From positions 1-64,000 of the forward strand of contig JAPLMQ010000304.1 in the NCBI GenBank assembly GCA_026386955.1: a stretch of DNA of 64,000 nt, written 5' to 3'. Position numbers and translations under genes: made by a program. Origin of the DNA: Planctomycetota bacterium. Lineage in GTDB: Bacteria > Planctomycetota > Phycisphaerae > Phycisphaerales > Phycisphaeraceae. The number at the start of each line of letters is the position of its first letter. The stretch's first letter is position 1. Under the pieces are notes generated by a model, which was given only the letters and a program-made list of their open reading frames with translations, ran no database searches and was not told the DNA's origin. Of this stretch, positions 9,061 through 17,996 are shown one piece after another.

Positions 9061-9306
9061 GGTGCCACATGCCATCGTATTCGTGGCATGTGCCAGTCGA
9101 CCGGAGGCGCCGCGGTTTCGGGGCGTTTGGGACCACGTCCACTGGCGGAAACGGAGAGCAATCCCTCGCGAACCTTGGCTCAACTGTTCACTCGCACATA
9201 GCAGCCTTCGGCTGCGATGTGGCACGCCCTTGGAAATTCGCGGAGTCGCAACAGGGCCTCACGGCTTCCCAAGACACATGCCACGAGTACGCTGGCATGT
9301 GGCACC
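9061..9306. repeat. REPIN-like element, copy A (inverted pair of hairpins)
   Basis: Left hairpin about 9065-9091 and right hairpin 9275-9301, each with arms CACATGCCA and TGGCATGTG around a 9-nt loop. The outer ends read GGTGC and GCACC, so the whole 246-bp unit is an inverted pair. It sits between wecG-like and Wzc-like genes and encodes no protein. The transposase expected to move such elements (a RAYT-type TnpA) is not in the window. Confidence 0.8.
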
Positions 9307-9324
9307 CGTAACTGGACGGCCGGC

Positions 9325-10185
9325 TCACGACGGATTCGGGCGGTAGTGAAGCACGCGGCGGCCGACCGCGCGGGCGAGCAGGTCGACGCCGAAGGGCAGG
9401 CCGTCGACGAGGTAGCGGCGCGCGAGCCGGCGGGGCTCCTGCTGGAGGCGGTGGATCCATTCGAGCCCGGTGTGCTGCATCCAGCGCGGGGCCCGGCGGA
9501 CGTGCCCGCTGATGAAGCTGAAGCTGATGCCCACGCCGATCCACCACGTGCCGGGCATCTCGCCGCGGAGCTGGTCGATGAGGACCTCCTGCTTGGGCGA
9601 GCCCAGGGCGACGTAGATCATGTCGGGCTTGGCCTCGCGGAGCTTGCGGCGGAGGCTGGCCATGGCGGCGGGGTCGCGCTCGAAGCCGAAGACGGGGCAG
9701 TCGGTGCCGGCGATCTGCAGCCCGGGGTAGCGCTCGGCCAGCACGTGGGCGGCGGCCTCCGCGGTGCCGGGGTCGCCCCCCAGGAGGAAGAGCGAACGCT
9801 TCTTGGCGGCGAGGGCGGCGCTGAAGCGCCAGACGAGGTTCGAGCCCGCGACGCGCTCGGGCAGCGTCGGCCCGCCCTGGATCCTGCTCGCCCAGACCAG
9901 CGGCATGCCGTCGGCGACCAGGAGCGTCGCCCGCTTGCAGAGCTGGTGGTAGGAGTCGTCGCGGACGAAGCGGCGGAGGTGGTCGAGGTTGACGGTGATG
10001 ACCCATCCGCCGCGCCCGACGTTGAGCTCGGACTCGATGAGGGCGATCGACTCGGCCTCGGTGATGGCGGAGAGTCGCGCGCCGCGCAGGGCGACGCTGG
10101 GCAGGCGGTGCCACTGCGGGGGGCCGCCGGGCGTGAGCGGGGCCGCGTCGGCGTGGAGGGCGGGTTGGGGTTGGTCGGTGGTCAT
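9325..10185 (-). CDS. WecG/TagA/CpsF-family glycosyltransferase
   Basis: The 286-residue product has the family signatures: TVNLDHL (about 64-70), ADGMPLVW (91-98), ALGSPKQE (193-200) and the C-terminal block RAPRWMQHTGLEW followed by EPRRLARRY. These enzymes transfer a sugar such as ManNAc from a UDP donor to a lipid-linked precursor at the inner membrane face. The length is slightly above the usual 240-260 because of a 30-residue leader. The ATG overlaps the stop of the upstream glycosyltransferase (ATGA), so the two are probably translationally coupled. It belongs to the minus-strand exopolysaccharide cluster. Confidence 0.9.
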   Translation of the reverse strand: MTTDQPQPALHADAAPLTPGGPPQWHRLPSVALRGARLSAITEAESIALIESELNVGRGGWVITVNLDHLRRFVRDDSYHQLCKRATLLVADGMPLVWASRIQGGPTLPERVAGSNLVWRFSAALAAKKRSLFLLGGDPGTAEAAAHVLAERYPGLQIAGTDCPVFGFERDPAAMASLRRKLREAKPDMIYVALGSPKQEVLIDQLRGEMPGTWWIGVGISFSFISGHVRRAPRWMQHTGLEWIHRLQQEPRRLARRYLVDGLPFGVDLLARAVGRRVLHYRPNPS

Positions 10186-11198
10186 GGCTGTGCGGCGGGC
10201 TTGGGGGCCGCGAGCACGTCCTTGACGCCCGAGGCGGGGCCGGCGTGCGGCGGCTTGAACCAGGCCGCGGCCCGCTCATTGAGTTCTTCGGTCGCGCGGG
10301 CCTTGCCCTTGAGGAGGCAATTGCGCTGGTAGGCGCGGAGGAAGCGGCGGAACTCCATGTCATCGTAGCGCTTCTGCCCGGTGAGCATGCTGTGGACATA
10401 GCCCCACCACATCGCCACGCCACCCACGACCAGCGGCGGGCGCGTCATGCGGAAGACGGCGCTGGCGGTCATGTAGGCGAGGCTGGTGCCCATGAACCAC
10501 TGCCCGAAGCCGTGGCGGGTGCGCCCGGTCCAGAGCCCCTTGTGGCTCGAGCCCATGGGGCGCAGGTGGATGAAGCGCAGGTCCTGGTCGTCCCAGCTCC
10601 GGGCGACCCAGCCGAGCATCCGGCAGCGGTGGCAGTCGATGCCGTCCCACATGACCTGCTGGACGAAGCCGCCGATGTGGCGGAAGCAGTCGACGCGGTA
10701 GAACTTGGTCATGCCCACGGAGGCCTCGTCGCCGCAGCCCTCGGAGACGAGCTGGCCGGCGGCGCCGGTGAAATAGGCCTTGCCCGAGCAGGTGCCCAGG
10801 CGCGGGTTGGCTTCCATGCGCTCCATGAGGATCTGGAAGTAGCGCGGGGGGAGGTCGAGGTCGAGGTCGAGCTTGCAGACGTAGTCGAAGTCGCCCAAGT
10901 CGACGCCGGCCAGGCCGTGGTTGAAGGCCTCGATCACGCCCGGGCCGACGCTGCGCTTGCCGCGGTCCTCGCGGCGGACGACGCGGATGTAGGGGAACTT
11001 GGCGGCGTACTCGGCGAGGATGGCGGGCGTCTCGTCGGTCGAGCCGTCGTCGACGACGACCCAGAGGGCGGGCGGGACGGACTGCGCGGTGACGCTGTCG
11101 AGGGTGCGCCGGGCGTACTGGGCCTCGTTGCGGCAGGGGCTGACGAGGACGTAGCGCCGGCTATCGGGGGCTCGGGATGCGGCTTGCGGTGCGGACAC
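10182..11198 (-). CDS. Glycosyltransferase family 2
   Basis: The product is about 338 residues. The GT-A fold is shown by YVLVSPCRNE at the N-terminus, VVVDDGSTDET (nucleotide-binding DDG) and KLDLDLDLP (metal-binding aspartates). A hydrophobic C-terminal stretch with VVGGVAMWWGY suggests membrane association. I chose the GTG at 11198 because it is preceded by a GGGGAA-type ribosome binding site and lies 2 nt after the upstream stop; a longer ATG start at 11333 would overlap the upstream gene by 134 nt through a low-complexity region. The donor and acceptor sugars cannot be told from sequence. Confidence 0.85.
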   Translation of the reverse strand: MSAPQAASRAPDSRRYVLVSPCRNEAQYARRTLDSVTAQSVPPALWVVVDDGSTDETPAILAEYAAKFPYIRVVRREDRGKRSVGPGVIEAFNHGLAGVDLGDFDYVCKLDLDLDLPPRYFQILMERMEANPRLGTCSGKAYFTGAAGQLVSEGCGDEASVGMTKFYRVDCFRHIGGFVQQVMWDGIDCHRCRMLGWVARSWDDQDLRFIHLRPMGSSHKGLWTGRTRHGFGQWFMGTSLAYMTASAVFRMTRPPLVVGGVAMWWGYVHSMLTGQKRYDDMEFRRFLRAYQRNCLLKGKARATEELNERAAAWFKPPHAGPASGVKDVLAAPKPAAQP

Positions 11199-11199
11199 T

Positions 11200-12525
11200 T
11201 CAGTTCTTCCCCTGGGCGGGCTCGACATCGGCGTCGACATCGGCGTCGACGTAGCGCTCGAAGAGCTCGGCCACCTGGTTTCCGATGCCGTGGATGTCGA
11301 ACTGGGCGGCGATCTTCTGGCGTGCGTTGGCACCCAACGAGCGGCGGAGCGACGGGTCGTGGGCGAGGCGCACGAGCGCCTTGGCCAGCGCGGGGGCCGA
11401 GCCGGGGTCGACCAGCAGGCCCTCCCGGCCGTCCTCGACCAGCTCGGGCACGCCGCCCACGCGGGTCGAGACCACCGCCATCTCCTTGGCCATCGCCTCC
11501 ATCAACACCACCGGGACACCCTCCATGAAGCTGCTCACCACCAATACATCGGCATCGTCGAAATACGGCTGGATGTCATCCTGGCCCACGGCGCCGGAAA
11601 ATCGCACGCGCTGGCCCAGATCGAGTTTTTGGACCCGTTCCTCGAGGTCCCGGCGGAGCTCGCCGTCGCCGACGACGGTCCACGACCAGTCGACGCCCGC
11701 GTCGGTGAGGTGCTTGCAGGCCTCGAGCATCTGCGGATAACCCTTGATGGGGTGCAGTCGCCCGACGGTGAGGATGCGCAGGCGGGGACGCGAAGGATTT
11801 CCCGAGATGCCGGCCGTTCCGGCCGCAGCGGTTGTGAGGTCTGCGGCGCCTGTGACGTTTGGCGCGGGCGCGGGGGCCTTGGGGCTGAACGACTGGAGGT
11901 TCACGCCGCAGTGGACGACGTGGAAGCGATCCCAGAAGGCCGGGTCGGTCCAGGCCATGATCTGGGCCCGGCAGAACTGCGAGATGGTGCGGACGAAGAC
12001 GGCCTCGCGGACCTTGTCGGCCAGGCGGACCTCCTCGACGGCGAAGAACTCGGCCGAGCCGTGGACGGTGAGGCTGTATTGGATCGACGGGTCGATCTTC
12101 GAGGCGAGCAGGGCGATGCTCGCGGCGTTGTTGGCCATATGGACGTGGACGTGGTTGAGCCCGCGGCTGCGCAGCTCCTCGACGAGGCGGGCAGCCTCGA
12201 GCAGGTAGGCGAGATGCCAGAGCCGCGAGCGGACGCCGGGGAGCGCGAGGCGCTGCGAGCGGACGAGCCCGCGGAGGAAACCGACGGGGTGCGTGAGGAG
12301 CGTGCGCAGGCTGGAGACGAAGAGCCCCCAGGCGCCGTTCATCAGGACGCAGGTGGTGCGGGCTTCGGCGTCGTGGGCCTGGCTGAGCCGGCCGGTGGCG
12401 CCGGCGGGGCGGACGGTGAAGGTGTGGACCTCGATGCCGCGGCTGCGGGCGTCCTGCACCTCACGCTCGATGAACGTGTGCGAGAGGCTGGGGTACTCGC
12501 TGTTGAGGTAAGCCAGGCGCAGCAT
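11200..12525 (-). CDS. Glycosyltransferase family 4
   Basis: The product is about 441 residues with a GT-B fold. The N-terminal domain begins LRLAYLNSEYPSLSHTFI, typical of colanic-acid-type enzymes. The C-terminal domain has LTVGRLHPIKGY, then EGVPVVLMEAMA with the E-x7-E donor-binding motif, and VGGVPELVEDG. The ATG at 12525 has a good GGGGAG site 9 nt upstream and is preferred over an in-frame TTG at 12591. A repeat of DVDADVDADVE encodes an acidic C-terminal tail. It lies between the deacetylase and a family 2 enzyme in the exopolysaccharide cluster. Confidence 0.88.
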   Translation of the reverse strand: MLRLAYLNSEYPSLSHTFIEREVQDARSRGIEVHTFTVRPAGATGRLSQAHDAEARTTCVLMNGAWGLFVSSLRTLLTHPVGFLRGLVRSQRLALPGVRSRLWHLAYLLEAARLVEELRSRGLNHVHVHMANNAASIALLASKIDPSIQYSLTVHGSAEFFAVEEVRLADKVREAVFVRTISQFCRAQIMAWTDPAFWDRFHVVHCGVNLQSFSPKAPAPAPNVTGAADLTTAAAGTAGISGNPSRPRLRILTVGRLHPIKGYPQMLEACKHLTDAGVDWSWTVVGDGELRRDLEERVQKLDLGQRVRFSGAVGQDDIQPYFDDADVLVVSSFMEGVPVVLMEAMAKEMAVVSTRVGGVPELVEDGREGLLVDPGSAPALAKALVRLAHDPSLRRSLGANARQKIAAQFDIHGIGNQVAELFERYVDADVDADVEPAQGKN

Positions 12526-12587
12526 GATCCGATGCTCCCCGACGCGTCGACCCTGCGGGGCGATGCGGGTGCTGGCGACGCCAGACT

Positions 12588-13631
12588 TCAATTGAGCCCC
12601 ACGAGGTGAGCGGCGAAGGCGTGGCGGTCGTGACGTCCGTCGCGCGTGACCTTGGCGGGATTGACGTCGCGCCGGGGCAGACCGAACCGGCCTGGCTCCC
12701 GTCTAAGCGTCGCCCGCGCGGGCGCCACGCCTTTCCGGGTTGTCAGGCCGTAATCGTAGCCTGCGGCGGCGACGGCGGCGACCACGCGCCCATCGCAATC
12801 GCCATTGGGATAGGCAATTCCACCTATCGCATGTCCGATTTTTGCGGAGATTGCTTCGCGCGAGGCTCGCAGCTCGCGCGCGAGCTCCGCGTCGTCGAGT
12901 TGGGGAAGCATCGCGTGGGAGACGGTATGCGAGCCGATCTCGTGCCCGCGGCGGCGCAGGTCGGCGACCTGCTCCCAGGACATGAGCCGGTGGCGGGCCT
13001 CATCGTCGGCGTCGGCGAGGCCGCGCGGGCCGAGTTTCGCGAGGGCGTCGAGCACGCGGCGGCGCTCGGCGGGTTCGAGGGTCTTGAAGGCGCTCATGAA
13101 GTCGCGCAGCGTCCAGGCACCGGAGGCGGGCCGCGCGAGGGGCGAGGAGTGGGTGGCATCGCGGAATGCCTCGGCCGCCGCTTGGTCGCCCAGGCGCTGC
13201 CAGGCGAGGACCGCGCGATCGTGCCAGAGCAGGTCGGAGGTGCCGACGACGCCGGCGGTGACGTAGAAGCTGGCGCGCAGGCCGGCAGATTCGAGGATCG
13301 GGGCGGCGGCGGCGTGGTTGTCGGCGTAGCCGTCGTCGAAGGTGATGCAGACCCGGGGGCGGGGGCGGGGGCCGGTCGCGGGCAGGGCTTGGCTGCGGAG
13401 TGCCTCATCGACGGTGGCGACCTGGCAGTGGCTCGCCAGCCAGCGGACCTGTTCGCCGAAGGCGGTGACGCCGATCGCCAGCGAAGCGAGCGGGTAGCGG
13501 GCCGCGAGGTCGTCCGCGAGGACGCGGTGGTACATGAGGATGTTCAGCCCGGGGCGAAATCGGTGGAGAATCCACGTCAAGGCGCTGGTCGCCCGGAGGG
13601 CTTGTCCGCGAATTTGACGTTTGAGGCTCAA
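12588..13631 (-). CDS. NodB-type polysaccharide deacetylase
   Basis: The conserved NodB domain is shown by ILMYHRV, CITFDDGYADN (catalytic Asp and metal Asp), GHEIGSHTVSH (metal-binding His pair) and IAYPNGD. Such enzymes remove acetyl groups from N- or O-acetylated polysaccharides, fitting its place among glycosyltransferases. The start is uncertain: a TTG at 13631 has a GGTGAG site just upstream, while in-frame starts at 13721 (ATG) and 13736 (TTG) would add about 30 residues from DNA whose codon third positions look non-coding. No signal peptide is obvious from the 13631 start, so it may act in the cytoplasm or be exported differently. Confidence 0.85.
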   Translation of the reverse strand: MSLKRQIRGQALRATSALTWILHRFRPGLNILMYHRVLADDLAARYPLASLAIGVTAFGEQVRWLASHCQVATVDEALRSQALPATGPRPRPRVCITFDDGYADNHAAAAPILESAGLRASFYVTAGVVGTSDLLWHDRAVLAWQRLGDQAAAEAFRDATHSSPLARPASGAWTLRDFMSAFKTLEPAERRRVLDALAKLGPRGLADADDEARHRLMSWEQVADLRRRGHEIGSHTVSHAMLPQLDDAELARELRASREAISAKIGHAIGGIAYPNGDCDGRVVAAVAAAGYDYGLTTRKGVAPARATLRREPGRFGLPRRDVNPAKVTRDGRHDRHAFAAHLVGLN

Positions 13632-13853
13632 GGCTTTCTCACCCCCCCGGGCAAAAACCGCGGTTTTGACGCACCGCCAAGCAAACTCCAACGGACTAAC
13701 CACGACACGAGCAAAAATCATTCCCGACTGCCGCAATGCCGACCGACGCCACTGTCGGAATCCCCAGCATCAAAGTAACTCAATCGGCCAACCACGCGGC
13801 GTTTGGCGAACGAAAATCTGATTGCAAGTCGCGCAAGGGCATCGATATGCCGT

Positions 13854-14951
13854 TCATGCGGGCCCGCCCGAGGATTCGGGAGCCGGGGGCGGAGTGGCCG
13901 ACGGGGCGGACGGCGCGACCGTTTGCGAATTGGATTTCGTAATCTTGTGTTCGATGATCGTCACGCGCCGGCCACGCAGACGGTTCAGCCAGTAGCTCGC
14001 CACGCCCACGGCCTCGGGCAGCTTCCCGAGCGTGCAGAAGAAGGCGTAGAGCATCGCGTGGCGCGCGGGGTCGTTGCGGCGGCGGCGGTGGAGATAGGTG
14101 CGGACGGTGACGAGCCCCAGCGCCAGGGCGACGAGCAGCGTGAGCACGGCCGCGGGGGGAAACAAGGGCACGAGCGCGACGCCGAGCAGCGCGACCATCG
14201 GGGCGACGAAGCCCCAGCCCAGCGCACGGCGGACTTCGCGCACGTTGGGCCGGTGCGGGGCGTCGCCGGTGCGCACGGCCCCCTCGGCATACGCATGCCC
14301 GGCCCGCACGGAGCGTTTCCACCATTGCCCGAATCGCTCCATCGCCGCGTCGTGCCACGCCATCAGCCGGTCGAGGCGGAAGATCCTCCAGCCCTGCCCG
14401 GCGACGCGGGTGCAGAGGTCGCCCTCCTCGCCGGCGATCAGGTCGGCCGAGAAGCCGCCCACCTGCGCGAAGGCCTTGGCGCGGATCATGAAGATCCCGC
14501 CGCAGCGGCTGATCGCGCCCACCGGGCCGTTCCATTCCATGTCGCAGAGGCGGTTGTAGACCGTGCGATCCGGGAACCGCTCGCGCAGGCGGCCGCAGAC
14601 GATGCCCAGCTCGGGCGACGAGTCGAGCTCCGCGGCGGCGGCGTCGAGCCACCCGGGGTCGACCTCGCAGTCGCCGTCGACGAACTGCACGGCGTCGATG
14701 CGCGGGTCGATCGCGACGAGCCGCGCGAAGCCCTCGTTGCGCCCGCGGGCGGCGGAGAATGGCGTGGAGGGGTCGAGCTCGTGGACCACCGCGCCGATCT
14801 GCCGGGCCCGCTCCGGACTGCCGTCCTCCGAGCCCGAGTCGACGTAGACGACGTTGGCGGCCCGGCCCGAGAGGCTCTGCAGGCAGCGCACGAGGCGCTC
14901 GCCCTCGTTGCGGCCGATGACCACCACGCCCACGCTCAATTTGCTGGCCAT
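13854..14951 (-). CDS. Membrane-associated glycosyltransferase family 2
   Basis: The product is 365 residues. GT-A motifs are VVVIGRNEG near the start, VYVDSGSEDGS, and FVDGDCEVD (metal-binding). CGGIFMIRAKAF and AGEEGDLCTRV fit the acceptor-side region. Two hydrophobic segments near residues 245-285 (ALGWGFVAPMVALLGVAL and VLTLLVALALGLVTV) likely anchor it in the membrane. The proline/serine-rich tail is probably disordered. It starts 21 bp after the preceding family 2 gene, so the two are probably cotranscribed. The sugar transferred is unknown. Confidence 0.87.
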   Translation of the reverse strand: MASKLSVGVVVIGRNEGERLVRCLQSLSGRAANVVYVDSGSEDGSPERARQIGAVVHELDPSTPFSAARGRNEGFARLVAIDPRIDAVQFVDGDCEVDPGWLDAAAAELDSSPELGIVCGRLRERFPDRTVYNRLCDMEWNGPVGAISRCGGIFMIRAKAFAQVGGFSADLIAGEEGDLCTRVAGQGWRIFRLDRLMAWHDAAMERFGQWWKRSVRAGHAYAEGAVRTGDAPHRPNVREVRRALGWGFVAPMVALLGVALVPLFPPAAVLTLLVALALGLVTVRTYLHRRRRNDPARHAMLYAFFCTLGKLPEAVGVASYWLNRLRGRRVTIIEHKITKSNSQTVAPSAPSATPPPAPESSGGPA

Positions 14952-14972
14952 GAAAGCGCTCGCGGGTGGGCG

Positions 14973-15950
14973 TCAGTGGGTCCGGGCGGGGAGCGTGGGC
15001 GCGGGAAGCCGGAGCATGGGGACCTTGAGCTTCGGGGGACGGTCGCAATCGCGCCCCAGGGCGCGGGCCCGCTTGGCCCAATACTTGCCCCAGATGATGC
15101 CCGCCTCGGCGATCTCGGTCGCGGCGGCGGCGAGCCAGCCGTGGTGCTTGACGAGGTAGTAGTACCGGCTGGCGAAGTAGTGCTCGGCGATGCAGCCGTC
15201 GTAGCGCACGGGCTCGGGCCGCGCGGGGGCTTGCGCCTGCGCAACGGCCGGCGCCGCGGGAGCATCGTCGCTCGAGCTGGCGCCGCCCACGTGCCGGGCG
15301 ACGGCCTTGCCCACGGCCCACAGTTCCGCCCCCTGGGCCGCGGCGCGGCGGCAGAGGTCGGTCTCCTCGAAATACAGGAAGAAGCGAGGGTCGAACCCGC
15401 CGAGCGTCTTGAACAGCTCGCTGCGGATCATCAGCACCGCCCCGCTGATCCAGTCGGTCCTGAACGGCTCGCCGCCCGGGACGATCGACCGGCGTCCGGG
15501 GTGCGACTCGCCGATGCCCGACGCCGCCTTCACCAGTCCGAAGGGCGAGGGCAGATGTCCCGCCGCCTGCAGGTGGCCGTCGTCGCCCTCGATGGCGGGG
15601 CCGGCGATCCCCGCGCGCGGGTGCTCGTCGAAGAAGCGGATCATCTGCTGCAGCGACTCGACGTCCATCTGGGCGTCGGGGTTGAGCAGGAGCGTGAGCG
15701 GGGAGCGGACCGACTCGAAGCCCAGGTTGTTCCCGCGCCCGAAGCCGATGTTGCCCGGACTGCGCACGAGGCGGACCCAGGGGTGTTCCCGCTCGACGAT
15801 GTCGGCCGTGCCGTCGGGGCTGGAGTTGTCGACCACGACGCAGTCGAGCAGCCCGCGCTGATGGGCCTCGTGGGCGGCGCGCAGGCACGGGCCGATGGTT
15901 CGGCCGGACTTGTAGGTGACGGTCACCGAGGTGACCGGAGGAGGGGTCAT
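14973..15950 (-). CDS. Rhamnosyltransferase-like glycosyltransferase family 2
   Basis: The product is about 325 residues. The sequence VTVTYKSG, VVVDNSSPDGT, LVRSPGNIGFGRGNN, LLLNPDAQ and YFEETDLCRRA is the pattern of WbbL/RfbN-type enzymes, which often transfer rhamnose. I took the ATG at 15950 (MTPPPVTSVTV); an upstream in-frame ATG at 16025 would add 25 residues unlike the family. The ribosome binding site is weak. The C-terminal half contains an alanine/proline-rich insert (about 225-245) that is unusual for the family. Donor specificity is an inference from motifs only. Confidence 0.85.
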   Translation of the reverse strand: MTPPPVTSVTVTYKSGRTIGPCLRAAHEAHQRGLLDCVVVDNSSPDGTADIVEREHPWVRLVRSPGNIGFGRGNNLGFESVRSPLTLLLNPDAQMDVESLQQMIRFFDEHPRAGIAGPAIEGDDGHLQAAGHLPSPFGLVKAASGIGESHPGRRSIVPGGEPFRTDWISGAVLMIRSELFKTLGGFDPRFFLYFEETDLCRRAAAQGAELWAVGKAVARHVGGASSSDDAPAAPAVAQAQAPARPEPVRYDGCIAEHYFASRYYYLVKHHGWLAAAATEIAEAGIIWGKYWAKRARALGRDCDRPPKLKVPMLRLPAPTLPARTH

Positions 15951-16149
15951 GTCGGGTCTCGGTGTGGGCGCCGGCCAAGTGTGGCCCGGCCAAGTGCGGC
16001 GGCGGCGAAGGCAGTTTCTGTGCACAACATTATAGGTCCTGCCCTGCTGAGAACGCCGCCGGTTCAGGCGGTGGTTCCCTGTGGGTCATCGGCAAAACCA
16101 AGGCGGGACATTCGATCGTGGGGAGGCGCGCCGGAGGAAGGCCGTTCTG

Positions 16150-16327
16150 GGTGCCACATGCCATCGTACCCGTGGCATGTGTCGGTGAACGGACGTCCCA
16201 GCACCTCGCGACGGCCTCTTCACGCCATCGCGAAACGCGTGGTTTCATGGCGTTTGAGCAGATTTGTGCGTCGCGGAGTGAACGACTTCCCAAGACACAT
16301 GCCACGAATACGATGGCATGTGGCACC
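16150..16327. repeat. REPIN-like element, copy B
   Basis: Hairpins at 16155-16181 and 16296-16322 in inverted orientation, with outer ends GGTGC and GCACC; total 178 bp. Arms are of the CATGCCA/TGGCATG subtype. The element ends 14 bp from the stop of the polymerase gene. It occupies most of the gene-free stretch 15951-16340. A diverged copy of the ACCGCCTGAA repeat lies near 16070-16095. Confidence 0.8.
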
Positions 16328-16340
16328 CGGATGATTGTCC

Positions 16341-17750
16341 TCACGCCGCGGGGCGCGGCGGCGTCTCGGGCCCGGTCGGCGGGACGTAGCGCTCGACCGG
16401 CGCGACAGGCGCAGTCGGCGCCGGCGCCGCGGCGTAGGCGAAGACGGGCATGACCCATCCCGCCAGGCCGCCGGCGACGCAGATGTAGACCGGGTTGACG
16501 AACCCGTTGGGCAGGCAGTCGATCATGTAGATGATCGGGATCATGACCATCACCGCCACCGGCGCCAGCGCCGGCTCCGCCCAGAGCCGGTAGGGCTTGA
16601 GCTTCCTCATCACCAGCGCGCCGGGGAGCAGCATCATCACCGTCAACGACGTCAGCCCCACCCACCCGCACGAGCCGAGGTAGATGATCCAGATGCCGTC
16701 GGTGGTGCTGATGTCCTTGCCCTCGTCGTTGGTGACGCGGGCCCGGCCCCATCGGCCCCAGCCCACCAGCGGGCGCTGGCTGGCCTTGTCGATCAGCATG
16801 TCCTCGTTGTCGAGCCGGAACTTGAGCGACGCAGCCCGGTCGCTGCTGAAGCCCTGCGAGAAGGAGACGATGCCGTCGCCGCTGAAGACGCCCGTGTAGC
16901 GCGCGACGGGGTAGGCGACGGGGATGAGCAGCATGACGAAGACCAGCGCGCCCAGGCGGAACCAGCGGGCGAGGAGCATGACGCCCACCGCCGCCGCCAT
17001 GAGCACGAGGCTGCCCAGCGAACGGCACATGACGGTGGTGATGACCAGGATGGACATGACCAAGCCCATGGGCAGGCCCATGAGGGTGCGCGTGCCGTTG
17101 ACCCAGAGCCAGATCGCGACCAGGGAGATGCAGGCCATCCAGAGGCCCAGCACGAGGCCGAACTGCATGAAGACCGAGGGGCGCCATCCGCCGAGGCGCG
17201 AGGCTCCGCCGGCCCAGTCGTAGGCGTAGAAGCCGTAGACCATCTGGTTGAGCTGCGGGCTCATGCGCGACTCGAAGATGCACAGCGGCACATAGACCAG
17301 CCCGCCGAGGACCAGCCCGTGGGCGAGCTCGGTCATGCCCTCGATGTCGGAGTAGTAGATCCGCCCGATGAGGAAGGGCAGCCCCCAGGTCTCGACCTGG
17401 ATGCGGACGGCCTGGAGCCCGTCGTAGGCGCCCAGCCCGTTGTCGATCGACGAGGCCATGGGGCAGACGCACCAGACCAGGGCGAAGAGGTCGACGAAGC
17501 GCGGGCGGAGGCGCAGGAGGCTGCCGACGTCGAAGAGGACGGCGGAGGCGACGATGGCCAGGGCGATGACGCTGGCCTTGGTGAGGTCGGTGAAGCCGGG
17601 GATCTTGAATCCCACGGCGTCGGGGAGGAGGAGCCACCCGCCGACGAGGGCGATGGTGGCGGCGCGGCGCGGAGTGCAGACGGCGAAGAGGACCAGCGTG
17701 ATGACCGGCCAGCCCAGGAGCGCGATGAGGACCGTGGGTGACAGTGACAT
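16341..17750 (-). CDS. O-antigen ligase/polymerase-like membrane protein (Wzy-like)
   Basis: The 469-residue product is highly hydrophobic, with roughly ten to eleven predicted membrane segments and one larger periplasmic loop (about 285-345) containing FRLDNEDMLIDKASQRPLVGWGRWGR. The phrase RPLVGWGRWG resembles the conserved P-L-x-G-x-G loop of Wzy/WaaL proteins. It is probably the first gene of the minus-strand exopolysaccharide cluster and is expected to polymerise lipid-linked repeat units that the Wzc-like protein then controls. The proline/alanine-rich C-terminus (about 30 residues) is likely cytoplasmic and disordered. Confidence 0.8.
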   Translation of the reverse strand: MSLSPTVLIALLGWPVITLVLFAVCTPRRAATIALVGGWLLLPDAVGFKIPGFTDLTKASVIALAIVASAVLFDVGSLLRLRPRFVDLFALVWCVCPMASSIDNGLGAYDGLQAVRIQVETWGLPFLIGRIYYSDIEGMTELAHGLVLGGLVYVPLCIFESRMSPQLNQMVYGFYAYDWAGGASRLGGWRPSVFMQFGLVLGLWMACISLVAIWLWVNGTRTLMGLPMGLVMSILVITTVMCRSLGSLVLMAAAVGVMLLARWFRLGALVFVMLLIPVAYPVARYTGVFSGDGIVSFSQGFSSDRAASLKFRLDNEDMLIDKASQRPLVGWGRWGRARVTNDEGKDISTTDGIWIIYLGSCGWVGLTSLTVMMLLPGALVMRKLKPYRLWAEPALAPVAVMVMIPIIYMIDCLPNGFVNPVYICVAGGLAGWVMPVFAYAAAPAPTAPVAPVERYVPPTGPETPPRPAA

Positions 17751-17929
17751 GGATCAGCCGGTGGGGATGCGGATGGAGTCGGTGCGGGGTTCGCTCACGG
17801 GGGACTTCAGTTTATCGGGCCCGGATGGCCCGCGGCGGCGGCTGCGGGGAATCCCAGCGCCGCCCGAGTCCCTGATACATCGACAAAATCAGGGGGATGG
17901 GCCAACACGGCGCGGGGCGGCGGGCCAAT

Positions 17930-17964
17930 AAAAAAACGGCGCCGCGCGGGTTTCGCGCGGCGCC
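17930..17964 (-). terminator. Rho-independent terminator of the fibro-slime gene
   Basis: A perfect 11-bp stem (GGCGCCGCGCG at 17938-17948 and its complement at 17954-17964) with a 5-nt loop is followed, on the minus strand, by seven T (A run at 17930-17936). It begins 33 nt after the stop of the gene at 17997-18914. The rest of 17751-17996 holds no gene. Confidence 0.9.
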
Positions 17965-17996
17965 GGAGCGAGGGCAGCACTCGGAGGCTGTTGATC

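Noticed and set aside
8693-9142. A 149-codon minus-strand gene upstream of the Wzc-like gene
   Set aside because: Its codons run through a hairpin repeat, its composition is atypical and it shows no recognisable domain or ribosome binding site.
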